A DNA stretch of 64,000 nt from Mesorhizobium sp. (GTDB taxonomy: Bacteria > Pseudomonadota > Alphaproteobacteria > Rhizobiales > Rhizobiaceae): the NCBI RefSeq assembly GCF_004963255.1, contig NZ_SUGA01000004.1, forward strand, positions 124,001-188,000, in the 5' to 3' direction. Below the pieces are notes generated by a model. That model worked only from the letters and a program-made list of their open reading frames with translations, was not told the DNA's origin and searched no databases. Every line of letters starts with the position of its first letter. Positions within the stretch are counted from its first letter, which is position 1. This document shows positions 40,964-50,318 of the stretch, in pieces. Both the position numbers and the translations under genes were made by a program.

Positions 40964-41866
40964 CTACTTGTTCGGCACTTCGTAGACCTTGCCGTGCCAA
41001 GGCGCTGCATCGATCTGGTCGAGCGCCATCACGTAAAGCATCTTCTCGTCGGGCCCGAAGGCGAAGTTCGGCATTGATGGCGACGGCACCGAAAGCGTGC
41101 GCAGAAGCTTGGCGTCCTTGTCGACGACGATAATCTTGCCGGGCGCGTCGAGCGAGCGAGGGCTCTGGCCGATATACATCTCGCCTTCCTTGTCCATCTT
41201 GATGCCATCAGGCCAGATATGCGGCTGGTTCGGGAAGAGATCGTCGAGCCGCAGGAAGACGCGGCGGTTCGACAGGCTGTGGTCGGACGAAACGTCGAAT
41301 TCGATGATCCTGTTGTCCTCGGTCTCGACCAGATAGAGGATTTTGCCGTCATTCGACATGACGAGGCCATTGGCATTGTGCAGGTCGCCGGCGACCTTCT
41401 TCACGCTGCCATCCTTGCCGATGTAATAGGCCGAAGCGTCGATCAATGGGCCGCCCTTGCCGGATCCGGTGAAATAGACGCCGCCGTCCTTGTCGGGCGC
41501 GAAATCATTCGGACCGCTGAACGGCTTGCCGTCCGTATCCTTGTCATAGGCCGGCAGCATCTTGCCGTCGGCCGAGATACGGCCGATGGTGTTGTTGTCG
41601 TAGCAGGTGACGAGGAATTCACCGGTCGTCGTCGGCAGCACGGCCGAAGGCCCGCAGCCATCCATCTTCCAGAAGATCGCGTTCTTCTTGCCGTCCCACA
41701 CATCCACGGAGCCGCGACCGTATTCGACATAGAAAAGCTTGTCCTGATACCAGATCGGACCTTCGGCGAACCACGCGTCGTCGTTGACCACCTTGACGTC
41801 GGCCGCGTGAGCCATGGACGTCAGGACCAGGGCAAGCATCGTGCCCAGCAAATGCTGTTTGATCAT
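40964..41866 (-). CDS. Exported SMP-30/gluconolactonase-family protein
   Basis: A 300-aa six-bladed beta-propeller protein with a Sec signal peptide (HLLGTMLALVLTSMAHA). Family marks are WFAEGPIWYQDKLFYVE, PSAVLPTTTGEFLVTCYDNN, SGPNDFAPDKDGGVYFTGSG and LHNANGLVMSNDGKILYLVE. Metal-binding Glu and Asn residues are at the usual places. Relatives hydrolyse sugar or other lactones in the periplasm. The ATG at 41866 has GAGGGGAA upstream. It is followed upstream on the same strand by the dimethylglycine dehydrogenase, 71 bp away. The link between a lactonase and N-methyl amino acid catabolism is unclear. Confidence 0.82.
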   Translation of the reverse strand: MIKQHLLGTMLALVLTSMAHAADVKVVNDDAWFAEGPIWYQDKLFYVEYGRGSVDVWDGKKNAIFWKMDGCGPSAVLPTTTGEFLVTCYDNNTIGRISADGKMLPAYDKDTDGKPFSGPNDFAPDKDGGVYFTGSGKGGPLIDASAYYIGKDGSVKKVAGDLHNANGLVMSNDGKILYLVETEDNRIIEFDVSSDHSLSNRRVFLRLDDLFPNQPHIWPDGIKMDKEGEMYIGQSPRSLDAPGKIIVVDKDAKLLRTLSVPSPSMPNFAFGPDEKMLYVMALDQIDAAPWHGKVYEVPNK

Positions 41867-41937
41867 GCGATTCCCCTCTTTTTGGTTGTTGGAAGTCCTC
41901 TTCGAAACTGGTGATTCCAGTGGCCGGCGTTTGCGAC

Positions 41938-44355
41938 TCACGACCGCAGCCGCTTGCCCTCCGGGTCGAAGGGCGGATGCGCGAGCAGCACCGCATCATG
42001 AGGCCTGCCCAGTATGGCGACGGTTACCTTGTCGCCGGCCTTGGCGGTTCCGGCCTTGACGTAGCCCATCGCCAGCGACTGCTCGACAAAATAGCCATAG
42101 GCTCCCGACGACACCTGGCCGATCGGCGTGCCGTCCGGCAGGAAGATCGGCTCGCCACCGGTGGCGTCGGCATCCTTGGCCGAGACGGAAAGCATGATGA
42201 GCTCGTCCCGCGCCGGCTTTTCGGCAACGGCGAGATAGGCGTCACGATTGAGAAAGTCCTTGTCCGTCTTGATCAGCCTGTCGAGCTTGACTTCCTGCGG
42301 CCAGTATTCCGGAGAGTATTCGCGACTCCAGCTGCCGTAGCCCTTCTCGACGCGCAGCGACATCAGCGCTCTCGAGCCGACCGGCCCGGCGCCGACTTCT
42401 GCGCCCGCCTTGAGCAGCGCGCTGTAGAGCTCGACCTGGTCGGCAGCCTTGCAGTGCAGCTCCCAGCCGAGATCGCCGGTGAAGGAGACCCTGAGTGCCA
42501 CGACATCGACGCCGGCCACGGTGATCTGGCGCGAGCGCATGAAGGGGAAGGCCTCGTTCGACAGGTCGTCATTGGTGAGCCGCTGCAGCAATTCGCGTGA
42601 TTTCGGTCCGGCGACGTTGAAGCCGCCGAGCTCCTCGGTGCGCGAGCGGAAGGTCGTGCCTTCCGGCAGCGGCACCGACTTGAAGAAGCGCTGATGAAAA
42701 CGCTCGGCCATGCCCGAGCCGATCACCATGAACTCGTCCTCCGCCAGTCTGGTCACGGTGAAGTCGCCGGCGATGCCGCCGCGCTTGCCGATCAGTGGCG
42801 TGAGGCAGGAGTTGCCGACCTTGGCCGGCATACGGTTGGCGAAGAGCGCGTTCAGCCAGGCTTCTGCGCCCGGACCCTTCACTTCGTATTTGGCGAAATT
42901 GGAGATGTCGATGATGCCGGCATGCTCGCGCAGCATGCGCGCCTCGCGACCCACCGGCCCCCACCAGTTCTGGCGCGTGAAGCCGACCGTTTCCTCGCGC
43001 GGCTCGCCTGCCGCAGCGAACCACAACGGATGCTCCCAGCCGAAATTGAGGCCGAAGACGGCGCCCATTTCCTTCTGCATGTCATAGACCGGCCGGGTGC
43101 GCACCGGACGCCCGGCGGCGCGTTCCTCGTTGGGGAAATGGATCTTGAAACGGTGGCTGTACTGGTCCTGCACGCGGGCCTTGGTGAAAGCCTTGCCGGC
43201 CCAATGGCCGAAGCGCGCCATGTCCCAGCCGAACATGTCGAGCGTGGGCTCGCCCTCGATCATCCATTCGGCGGCGAGCTTGCCCATGCCGCCCGACTGC
43301 GAGAAGCCGGGAATGATGCCGTTGCAGCAGAAATAATTGCTGAGCTCCGGCGCCGGCCCGAACAGCACGGCGCTGTCCGGCGACCAGATCATCGGGCCGT
43401 TGATCACCTTCTTGACGCCTGCTGTGGCGGCGGCGGGAACACGCTGGACGGCGCGCATCATGTTTTCTTCGATGCGGTCGAGATCGTCGGGAAACAGCTC
43501 GTGGCCGAAATCCAGCGGGGTGCCTTCCTCGGCCCAGAATTTCATGTTGCGCTCATAGGCGCCGATCAGCAGCCCCAAGCCCTCCTGGCGCAGATAATAT
43601 TCGCCGTCGCGATCGGCGACCGACGGCAGGCGCCGTCCCATGGAAGCGATTTCGGGAATGGTCTCGGTGACGAAATACTGGTGCTCGGTCGGGATCAGCG
43701 GCAGTTGCAGCCCGGCCATGGCGGCGACCTCCCTGCCCCACAGGCCGGCGGCGTTGACCACCCATTGCGTGCGGATGTCGCCCTTCGGCGTGCGCACGAT
43801 CCAGCTGCCGTCCGCTTGCGCCTCCGTCGCCATCACCGGGGTGAAGCGGTGGATCTCGGCGCCGCGCTGGCGGGCGCCCGCGGCATAGGCCGCCGTCACG
43901 CCAGACGGATCGACATTGCCGCCCTCCGGCTCATACATGATGCAGCGAATGCCGTCGAAATCGACCAGCGGATGCAGCCGCTCCGCCTCGTCGCGACCGA
44001 CCTCGTAGAAATTCATCTTATAGCGCCGCGCCTTGGCTTCCTGCAGCCGCAGCTGATGCTCGCGCGCCTCGGTCTGTGCGAGATAGAGGGAGCCCGGTTG
44101 GAAGATGCCGCAGCCCTGGCCGGTCTCGGCCTCCAGCTCCTTGTAGAGCGCCATCGTGTAATGCTGCAGCCGGCTGATATTGGTGGAATCATGCAGGCCG
44201 TGGATGTTGGCCGCCGCGTGCCATGTCGAACCCGAGGTCAGCTCGCTGCGCTCCAGAAGCACGACGTCCGTCCAACCGAACTTGGCAAGATGATAGAGGA
44301 TCGAGCAGCCGATCAGACCGCCGCCAATGACAACGGCTTGTGCATAAGTACGCAT
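41938..44355 (-). CDS. Dimethylglycine/sarcosine dehydrogenase-type FAD enzyme
   Basis: An 805-aa flavoprotein with an N-terminal DAO-type FAD domain (VVIGGGLIGCSILYHLAKFG), SGSTWHAAANIHG with the His that carries covalent FAD in this family, an FAO_M domain, and C-terminal aminomethyltransferase (GCV_T) folds (FNVAGPKSRELLQ, GDLGWELHCK, RVEKGYGSW). Such enzymes oxidise dimethylglycine or sarcosine and pass the one-carbon unit to tetrahydrofolate. The ATG at 44355 has GGAAGAAAG upstream; a frame to 44439 is not used. It lies between the SMP-30 gene and an ABC solute-binding protein on the same strand, which suggests an uptake-and-demethylation unit. Confidence 0.87.
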   Translation of the reverse strand: MRTYAQAVVIGGGLIGCSILYHLAKFGWTDVVLLERSELTSGSTWHAAANIHGLHDSTNISRLQHYTMALYKELEAETGQGCGIFQPGSLYLAQTEAREHQLRLQEAKARRYKMNFYEVGRDEAERLHPLVDFDGIRCIMYEPEGGNVDPSGVTAAYAAGARQRGAEIHRFTPVMATEAQADGSWIVRTPKGDIRTQWVVNAAGLWGREVAAMAGLQLPLIPTEHQYFVTETIPEIASMGRRLPSVADRDGEYYLRQEGLGLLIGAYERNMKFWAEEGTPLDFGHELFPDDLDRIEENMMRAVQRVPAAATAGVKKVINGPMIWSPDSAVLFGPAPELSNYFCCNGIIPGFSQSGGMGKLAAEWMIEGEPTLDMFGWDMARFGHWAGKAFTKARVQDQYSHRFKIHFPNEERAAGRPVRTRPVYDMQKEMGAVFGLNFGWEHPLWFAAAGEPREETVGFTRQNWWGPVGREARMLREHAGIIDISNFAKYEVKGPGAEAWLNALFANRMPAKVGNSCLTPLIGKRGGIAGDFTVTRLAEDEFMVIGSGMAERFHQRFFKSVPLPEGTTFRSRTEELGGFNVAGPKSRELLQRLTNDDLSNEAFPFMRSRQITVAGVDVVALRVSFTGDLGWELHCKAADQVELYSALLKAGAEVGAGPVGSRALMSLRVEKGYGSWSREYSPEYWPQEVKLDRLIKTDKDFLNRDAYLAVAEKPARDELIMLSVSAKDADATGGEPIFLPDGTPIGQVSSGAYGYFVEQSLAMGYVKAGTAKAGDKVTVAILGRPHDAVLLAHPPFDPEGKRLRS

Positions 44356-44459
44356 AGTTGAGCTTTCTTCCCTTGGTTCGGCGACTTGTTTGGCGCTCTC
44401 TGGCAGCGCTTTTGGTATTTCATTTAGCTGACTGAACAAGCGCAGTCGCCGGCTACGTC

Positions 44460-44481
44460 AGGGGTGCAAAAAAGCACCCCC
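44460..44481 (-). terminator. Intercistronic hairpin after the solute-binding protein gene
   Basis: GGGGTGC and GCACCCC form a 7-bp stem with a 6-nt all-A (T on minus) loop, 26 bp after the stop of the solute-binding protein gene. Without a T-run it may work as a partial terminator or a 3' stabiliser, which would keep transport protein levels above those of the downstream dehydrogenase. Confidence 0.45.
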
Positions 44482-44506
44482 GACCATTGCTTTGATCGGC
44501 CTGGTT

Positions 44507-46162
44507 TCAGGCCTTGTCGAGCCAGACCTTGTCCAGCTGCAGCTCGAAGGTCTGGTGCATGCCGAGGTTCTTCACATAGGTGGCATGGTGGCGGTAGAGC
44601 GAGCGCCAGAACGCCTGGACCAGAATGCCGGAGTCCTGCAGGATGAACTCCACCTCCTTCATCAGCTCCTTGCGCTTGGCCGGGTCGGCGACGGCCATCG
44701 CCTCGTTGAGCTTCTTGTCGAACTCCGGATTGGCGTAGCCTGACTCATTCCAGGCCTCGCCGCTGCGGTAGGCGATCGCCAACACCTGCACGCCCAGCGG
44801 CCGCATGCCCCAGTCGGTGGTCGACCACGGATATTTCGTCCAGTCGTTCCAGAACGAAGAGCCCGGGATGATGGTGCGCTTGACCTTGAAGCCGGCGTCG
44901 CGCATCTGCGCGGCAACGACGTCGGCCGGGTCCTTCACATAATCCGCATCGTAGGAGATCAGCTCGAACTCATGGTCCGTCTGGCCGGCCTCGGCCATCA
45001 GAGCCTTGGCCTTGGCCAGGTCGCGCGGAACTTTGGGCAGCGCGTAATATTCCGGATGGATTGGGCAGACATGGTGGTTTTCGGCGACCTGGCCGAGACC
45101 GCTATAACCGAGCTTCAGCACCGTCTCATTGTCGACCGCCAGCTGGATAGCGTTGCGGACCCGCTTGTCGTCGTAAGGCTTGTTGGTCACGTTGGTGCGC
45201 AGCACGATGGTGCCGGCGGTGACCACCTGCTCCTTGACCAGTCCCATGCTGTCATAGAGGTCGACGGTGCCGCCGACCGTCTGATAGTTGCAGTCGATCT
45301 CGCCGGCCTCGAAGGCGCTGCCGATGGCGGGGTTGGAGGCGTCCGATCCATAGTCGACCCAGTCGACGCCGTCGAGATAGGGCTCGCCGCCGAACCAGGA
45401 GAAGTCCTTGCGCCGCCTCACCGAAGCCGACTCGCCGACCTTGTAGGAGATCAGCTCATACGGACCGGTGCCTGGTGTCTTCAGCATGTCGGCGCCGTTC
45501 TTGTCGAAGTCGCGATGGACGATGACCGCCGGATAGTCGGAAAAGCCCGGGATGATAGTGACGTCCGACTGCCGGCATTTCAGCTTCACCGTATGGTCAT
45601 CGACCTTGGTGATGGCGCCGGCGGCGGCTTTCTTGGTGGCGGGATCGATCAGTGAGCTCATGCGGCCGGCCATCGAATTGCCTTCGGCCGCCTTATCGCA
45701 CCAGCGCCCGATGTTGTAGACGATGTCGTCCGCGTTGAAGTCGTCGCCGTTCGACCATTTCACGCCCTTGCGGAGGTGCAGCGTGTATTCGGTGGCGTCG
45801 TCGCTTACCTCCCAGCTTTCGACCAGATGGCCCTCGAAGGTGAAGTCGGTGGTGTAGCGGATCATGTAGTCGTTGCACTGGCGCATGACATTGGCGATTT
45901 CCGACCAGTCCCAGCTGCGTGGATCCTTCATGTCCTTGATGATCATCTGCATCTTCAGGATGCCGCCCTTCTTGCCGGGCAAGAGTGCGGCGGCCTTGGC
46001 CGGCTCGATCCCCGCCATCGAATAGGCGAGCGCCGTGGAAGCGCCCATCACGCTTGCCATGGCCAGGAATTCGCGGCGGTCCATCCCGCCCTTTTTGACT
46101 TCGGCTGCGTAGCTTTCGATGACCGCCGGGACGCGGTCACCGTTGCTCTTGAACATCGTCAT
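44507..46162 (-). CDS. ABC transporter solute-binding protein, family 5
   Basis: A 551-aa periplasmic binding protein of the DppA/OppA type (SBP_bac_5), with [20 protein letters not shown] as the family signature and [19 protein letters not shown] in the second lobe. The N-terminus carries a twin-arginine-like signal ([16 protein letters not shown]) about 30 residues in, preceded by a long polar segment. The ATG at 46162 has GGAGAACAACG upstream. No permease or ATPase genes lie next to it in the window, so it is an orphan or partners with a remote transporter. Its ligand is probably an amino acid derivative processed by the neighbouring oxidases. Confidence 0.88.
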   Translation of the reverse strand: MTMFKSNGDRVPAVIESYAAEVKKGGMDRREFLAMASVMGASTALAYSMAGIEPAKAAALLPGKKGGILKMQMIIKDMKDPRSWDWSEIANVMRQCNDYMIRYTTDFTFEGHLVESWEVSDDATEYTLHLRKGVKWSNGDDFNADDIVYNIGRWCDKAAEGNSMAGRMSSLIDPATKKAAAGAITKVDDHTVKLKCRQSDVTIIPGFSDYPAVIVHRDFDKNGADMLKTPGTGPYELISYKVGESASVRRRKDFSWFGGEPYLDGVDWVDYGSDASNPAIGSAFEAGEIDCNYQTVGGTVDLYDSMGLVKEQVVTAGTIVLRTNVTNKPYDDKRVRNAIQLAVDNETVLKLGYSGLGQVAENHHVCPIHPEYYALPKVPRDLAKAKALMAEAGQTDHEFELISYDADYVKDPADVVAAQMRDAGFKVKRTIIPGSSFWNDWTKYPWSTTDWGMRPLGVQVLAIAYRSGEAWNESGYANPEFDKKLNEAMAVADPAKRKELMKEVEFILQDSGILVQAFWRSLYRHHATYVKNLGMHQTFELQLDKVWLDKA

Positions 46163-46338
46163 CGTTGTTCTCCGGTTCAGGGCTTTTTGCCCGTTGCATT
46201 CCCCTTGCGGCACGCATGTTAGGGGTGATGCAAAAATCCCGGAAGGGCTCGAACGGCCACAAACCGCAGAAACGCGGCCTTTGAGGCCTAAAAAAACGAC
46301 GCCATTGGCCCGTCAAATTTTTGAGGGGGCGAAAAGGG

Positions 46339-47232
46339 CTAAGGTCGCGCGGCGTCTTCCCTGGCCCTGGAGAGGATCCATTCCTTGACCGTGCGCGCGA
46401 TGTTTCCCTTCGAAAGCTGGCTCTCGGTCAGATAGTAATTCCAGGGGCTTGGCGGCCGCACCGGAAACGGCTCGACGAGCAGCCCGCGATCCATATAGGC
46501 GTGCGACAGCGAGCGTTGCGTGGCGACCAGACCGGCGCCCATGGCAGCCAGTTCGAGCGCGATGTTCGAGGCATTGGTCGACAGGCCCTTGTCGTGATCC
46601 TCCATGTCGACCCCGAGCGCCTCGGTGACCACCTGCCAGTATTCCTGGCGGCCATGCACGAAGATCCAGTCAACCTTGAGCATGTCCTGCGGCGTCTTCA
46701 GCGCATGCTCGCCTTCGAGCATGCTCGGGGCACAGAGCAGGACCAGCTCGTCGTTCCAGAGCGGGATCGCGGAAGGCGGCCGGTCGTCGAAGCGCCGCGT
46801 CGAGATGGTGATGTCGGCGATCTGCTCGCTCAAGTCTTCCCAAATCGTGCCGTGCAGCACGATCTCGATCTCGGGATGCTTTTTGCGGAACGCGGCCATG
46901 CAGCCCGCCAGCCAGTTTTCCGCAAGGCTCATCGGACAGGAGACGACCACGGTTTTGTTTCGCGATGAAGCGACGATCGCTTCGGTCGCCTGGTCGATCT
47001 GGTCGAGCGCCTGGCGCAAGGTCGGCAGGAACGCCTCCCCCATCTCGGTCAGCTTCAGGCTGCGCGGATAGCGGATGAACAGCTGCCGGCCGATATAGTG
47101 TTCGAGCGCACGCACATGCGTGCTGACCGCGGCCTGCGTATAACCCAGTTCCTTGGCAGCTGTCGTGAAGCTCAAATGGCGGGCGGAGCTCTCGAACGAG
47201 CGGATATAGTTCAAGGGGGGTGGCGGCTTCAT
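46339..47232 (-). CDS. LysR-family transcriptional regulator
   Basis: A 297-aa regulator with an N-terminal winged helix (ARHLSFTTAAKELGYTQAAVSTHVRALEHYIGRQLFIR) and a C-terminal ligand-binding domain. The FESSARHLSFTTAA...QAAVS pattern is that of the GcvA subgroup, whose members often control amino acid or one-carbon genes. I chose the ATG at 47232 (MKPPPPLNYI), which has GGAGACC upstream, over an ATG at 47259 without a ribosome site. It is divergent from the MmgE/PrpD-sox operon and a palindrome lies between them, so it likely controls that operon and the binding-protein genes. Confidence 0.9.
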   Translation of the reverse strand: MKPPPPLNYIRSFESSARHLSFTTAAKELGYTQAAVSTHVRALEHYIGRQLFIRYPRSLKLTEMGEAFLPTLRQALDQIDQATEAIVASSRNKTVVVSCPMSLAENWLAGCMAAFRKKHPEIEIVLHGTIWEDLSEQIADITISTRRFDDRPPSAIPLWNDELVLLCAPSMLEGEHALKTPQDMLKVDWIFVHGRQEYWQVVTEALGVDMEDHDKGLSTNASNIALELAAMGAGLVATQRSLSHAYMDRGLLVEPFPVRPPSPWNYYLTESQLSKGNIARTVKEWILSRAREDAARP

Positions 47233-47339
47233 CCCGGTCTCCAGCTGCGTAATGTCCATAGCTATCGCATGGGCGACCGGCCGTTCAATCGCAGACAAGC
47301 GACATGGCATCGATATTTTTGGCCAAAGCCGCCAAACTA

Positions 47340-47357
47340 ATCGCGTGCCTGCGCGAT
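47340..47357. promoter_or_regulatory. Inverted repeat in the lysR-prpD intergenic region (candidate LysR site)
   Basis: ATCGCG-TGCCTG-CGCGAT is a perfect 6-bp-arm inverted repeat, 46 bp upstream of the MmgE/PrpD start and about 108 bp from the lysR start. The place is right for activation of the operon and autoregulation of lysR; it is not a strict T-N11-A match. Confidence 0.45.
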
Positions 47358-47402
47358 GAACCCAATTTAATGATGTTGTGAGAAGACAGGGGAGATAAGC
47401 GC

Positions 47403-48800
47403 GTGGCTGTGCCGTCATACCGGCGTGAGGGGCCTGTCGTCAGTTCCGATACGTTCACGCGCCTTGCCGATTTCGTGCTGCGCCGTCCCGCTTCCGTCTT
47501 CCCCACAGCGGTACTGGAACAGGCGCGTTACCTTCTGCTCGACACGCTCGGCATCGCCATCGCGGCCGGACCGATGGAAGCAGGCCGGATCGCGCGCGAC
47601 ACGGCCGTGCTGCTCTATGGTTCGAACGATCCGCAATATTCGGCCCGCATGCTGTTCGACGGGCGCCGCGCCAGCATCGCCGGCGCGGCTTACGCAGTCG
47701 CCACGCAGACAGACAATCTCGACGGCCATGACGGCTACAGCCCCACCAAGGGCCATATCGGCGTCGCGGTCGTGCCGGCGCTTGCCGCGCTCGCGGAAGC
47801 AAGGCCCGACCTTACCGGACCGGAGGCGCTGGCCTCCCTGGTCGTCGGCTACGAAGTCGCCGGCCGGGCCGGCATCGCCCTGCATGCGACGGTCAGCGAC
47901 TATCACACGTCAGGCGCCTGGAACGCCTTGGGCGTGGCGGCGATCGCGGCGCGTCTGCGGCGGCTCGACGAAACGCAATTGCGCGAGGCGCTGGGCATTG
48001 CCGAATATCACGGCCCGCGCAGCCAGATGATGCGCGAGATCGCCACGCCGACGATGCTGCATGACGGCTCCGGCCCCGGCGCCCTCATCGGCCTCTCCGC
48101 GGCGGTGCTGGCCGAACGTGGCTTCACCGGCGCGCCGGCGATCACGGTGGAGGCGCCGGAAGTCGCGGCGCACTGGCAGGATCTCGGCGTCTTCTGGCAG
48201 TCATTGCATCAGTATGTGAAGCCTTATCCGATCTGCCGCTGGGCGCATGCGGCGATCGACGCGGTGCGCGGACTTTGCCTGGCGCACAATCTTGGCCCCT
48301 CCGACATCGCCAATGTCCAGGTCAACAGCTTCCATTGTGCCGCGACCCTGTTCGACGGCATGCCGGACACGACCTCGAAGGCGCAGTACAGCCTGCGCTT
48401 CGCCGTCGCGACCTTCATCATCCACCGGCGCATCGGGCTCGAGCATATTTCCGGCGCCGGGCTCGCCGATCCGGCGGTCGCCGGCATGCTCACCCGCATC
48501 AGCGTGACCGAGACAGAGCGCCACAGCGCCCGCTTCCCGGCCGGCCGCTGGGCCGATGTCGTCATCACGACCAACGATGGACGCGTGCTGATGTCGGGAG
48601 ACGTGCACGCGCGCGGTGGCCCGGAAGCGCCGATGATCAGGCAGGACGTCGAGGCCAAATACATGGAGTTCGCCGCGCCCGTGCTCGGCTCCGTCCGCGC
48701 CGCGGCGATCCGTGACGCGGTGCTTTCGCTCGACGACCGTGACAGCCGCTTCTCCGATCTCTCGGCGCTGCTCTACGATCCTCCCAAGACTTCGAGCTGA
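47403..48800 (+). CDS. MmgE/PrpD-family protein
   Basis: A 465-aa protein of the MmgE/PrpD family, which includes 2-methylcitrate dehydratase, cis-aconitate decarboxylase and racemase/isomerase-like members. Motifs are LDTLGIAIAAGPMEAG, NLDGHDGYSPTKGHIG (catalytic-region His/Asp/Lys) and KPYPICRWAHAAIDA, which binds the acid substrate. The GTG at 47403 has GGGGAGA upstream. There are no methylcitrate cycle genes nearby, so propionate use is unlikely; it may dehydrate or isomerise an intermediate in the cluster. It is first in the plus-strand operon, 7 bp before soxB. Confidence 0.88.
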   Translation: MAVPSYRREGPVVSSDTFTRLADFVLRRPASVFPTAVLEQARYLLLDTLGIAIAAGPMEAGRIARDTAVLLYGSNDPQYSARMLFDGRRASIAGAAYAVATQTDNLDGHDGYSPTKGHIGVAVVPALAALAEARPDLTGPEALASLVVGYEVAGRAGIALHATVSDYHTSGAWNALGVAAIAARLRRLDETQLREALGIAEYHGPRSQMMREIATPTMLHDGSGPGALIGLSAAVLAERGFTGAPAITVEAPEVAAHWQDLGVFWQSLHQYVKPYPICRWAHAAIDAVRGLCLAHNLGPSDIANVQVNSFHCAATLFDGMPDTTSKAQYSLRFAVATFIIHRRIGLEHISGAGLADPAVAGMLTRISVTETERHSARFPAGRWADVVITTNDGRVLMSGDVHARGGPEAPMIRQDVEAKYMEFAAPVLGSVRAAAIRDAVLSLDDRDSRFSDLSALLYDPPKTSS

Positions 48801-48807
48801 GCCCGCA

Positions 48808-50049
48808 ATGCCCCTCAGGCTCCTGAAATACGGTCTCAGCAGGGACTATCCGGTCAGCGGCGACATCCCCGCCACGCCCGAGCTGAAGCCGGCCTACGAC
48901 GTCGTCATCATCGGCGGCGGCGGGCATGGACTGTCCTGCGCGCATCATCTTGCAAAATACCATGGCATAAAGAGCGTAGCGGTGCTGGAGAAGGGCTATC
49001 TCGCCGGCGGCAACACTGCGCGCAACACCACCACGATCCGCTCCAACTACATCACCCCGGAAGGCATCGCCTTCTACAAGGAAGGCGTCGAGCTGTTCGA
49101 GCGGCTGTCGCAAGAGCTCGACTTCAACGTGATGTTCTCGCAGCGCGGCCAGCTGACGCTTGCGCATACAGAGGCGACGGTGCGCAGCTTCCATATGCGC
49201 GCCGAGATGGGCAGGCATATGGGCACGCGCACCGAGGTCGTCGACCAGAAGGGCGTCGAGGAACTCTGCCCGCTCCTGAACATGGACTATGGCGGCCCGC
49301 TCGAAATCCTCGGCGGGCTCTGGCATGCCGACGGCGGAACGGCGCGCCACGATGCCGTCGCCTGGGGCTACGCCGCCCAGGCATCGCGGCGCGGAGTCGA
49401 GATCCATCAGCGCACCGAAGTGCAGGGCTTCGAGGTGGCCGGCGACCGCGTCCGGGCCGTCAAGACGAACCGGGGCCGCGTCGCCTGCGGCCAGGTGCTG
49501 ATCGCCACCGGCGGCATGAACTACGACGTGGCGCTTATGGCCGGCGTCGAGCTTCCGATCCGCTGCTATCCGCTGCAGGCGATGGTCACCCAGCCTCTGA
49601 AACCCTGGCTGCACACGCTGGTTTCGTCGGTCTCGCTGCACACCTATCTGGTGCAATCCTCGCGCGGCGAGGTCGTCATCGGCGGCGGCTCCGATCCCTA
49701 CCAGCTCTATTCGACGCGCTCGACGCTCGACATGAAGGAGCACCTCGCCGAAGGCGCCGTTCACCTCTTTCCTTTCCTGCAGGGCGTGCAACTGCTGAGG
49801 CAATGGGCCGGCATCACCGACATGACGCCGGACTACAGCCCGATCATGGGCGCCAGCCCGCTTGCCAATCTCTGGCTCGACTGCGGCTGGGGCACTTGGG
49901 GCTTCAAGGCTACCCCTGTCGCGGGAAAGCGCATGGCGCAGACGATCGCCGAAGGCCGCGTGCCCGACATCCTGAAACCTTTTGCATTGGAGCGGTTTGA
50001 AACCTTCCGGCTGCTCAATGAAATGGGCGCGACCGCCGCGAGCCATTGA
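48808..50049 (+). CDS. soxB: Sarcosine oxidase, beta subunit
   Basis: A 413-aa flavoprotein subunit of heterotetrameric sarcosine oxidase, which turns sarcosine, tetrahydrofolate and oxygen into glycine, 5,10-methylene-tetrahydrofolate and peroxide. It shows the dinucleotide-binding loop VVIIGGGGHGLSCAHHLAKY, GNTARNTTTIRSNYITPEG typical of SoxB, and the C-terminal GWGTWGFKATPVAG. The ATG at 48808 follows the PrpD-type gene by 7 bp. It is part of soxBDAG in the usual order, so all four subunits are present. Confidence 0.94.
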   Translation: MPLRLLKYGLSRDYPVSGDIPATPELKPAYDVVIIGGGGHGLSCAHHLAKYHGIKSVAVLEKGYLAGGNTARNTTTIRSNYITPEGIAFYKEGVELFERLSQELDFNVMFSQRGQLTLAHTEATVRSFHMRAEMGRHMGTRTEVVDQKGVEELCPLLNMDYGGPLEILGGLWHADGGTARHDAVAWGYAAQASRRGVEIHQRTEVQGFEVAGDRVRAVKTNRGRVACGQVLIATGGMNYDVALMAGVELPIRCYPLQAMVTQPLKPWLHTLVSSVSLHTYLVQSSRGEVVIGGGSDPYQLYSTRSTLDMKEHLAEGAVHLFPFLQGVQLLRQWAGITDMTPDYSPIMGASPLANLWLDCGWGTWGFKATPVAGKRMAQTIAEGRVPDILKPFALERFETFRLLNEMGATAASH

Positions 50050-50051
50050 CG

Positions 50052-50318
50052 ATGAAGCTTTTGACCTGCCCCATGAACGGCCCGCGCAACATCGACGAGT
50101 TCCAGTCCTTCGGGCCTGTGCGCGCGAAGCTCGATCCGAACGCAACAGCCGACAGGGACTGGTCGCGGCACCTGTTCCGGGCCGAAAACCGCAAGGGCAT
50201 CCTTGTCGAGTGGTGGCGGCACGTGCCGAGCAACTATTTCTTCCTGGCCGAGCGCGATCTGGTCACAAACGAGATCATCCGCACCTTCGACGCTTCGCAA
50301 CTCCGGGACCGCGCATGA
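50052..50318 (+). CDS. soxD: Sarcosine oxidase, delta subunit
   Basis: An 88-aa zinc-binding delta subunit. It begins MKLLTCPMNGPRNIDEFQ; in the usual SoxD pattern, C-P-x-C-G-x-R, a second cysteine replaces the Asn-Gly region, so only Cys6 of the N-terminal zinc ligands is present here. The rest (FRAENRKGILVEWWRHVPSN) is typical, with the WW and GW-rich tail that contacts SoxA. It starts 2 bp after soxB and overlaps soxA by 4 bp (ATGA). The altered zinc site is also seen in some soxD variants and need not mean loss of function. Confidence 0.9.
   Translation: MKLLTCPMNGPRNIDEFQSFGPVRAKLDPNATADRDWSRHLFRAENRKGILVEWWRHVPSNYFFLAERDLVTNEIIRTFDASQLRDRA

Noticed and set aside
46269..46290. GGCC-TTTGA-GGCC hairpin followed by an A-run as a lysR terminator
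   Set aside because: The stem is only 4 bp and the T-run lies on the wrong side for transcription of lysR toward the binding-protein gene.
49982..50314. N-terminal extension of SoxA in the same frame
   Set aside because: The stretch reads through soxD in another frame and is Arg/Pro-rich nonsense; the true ATG at 50315 overlaps the soxD stop in the usual way.
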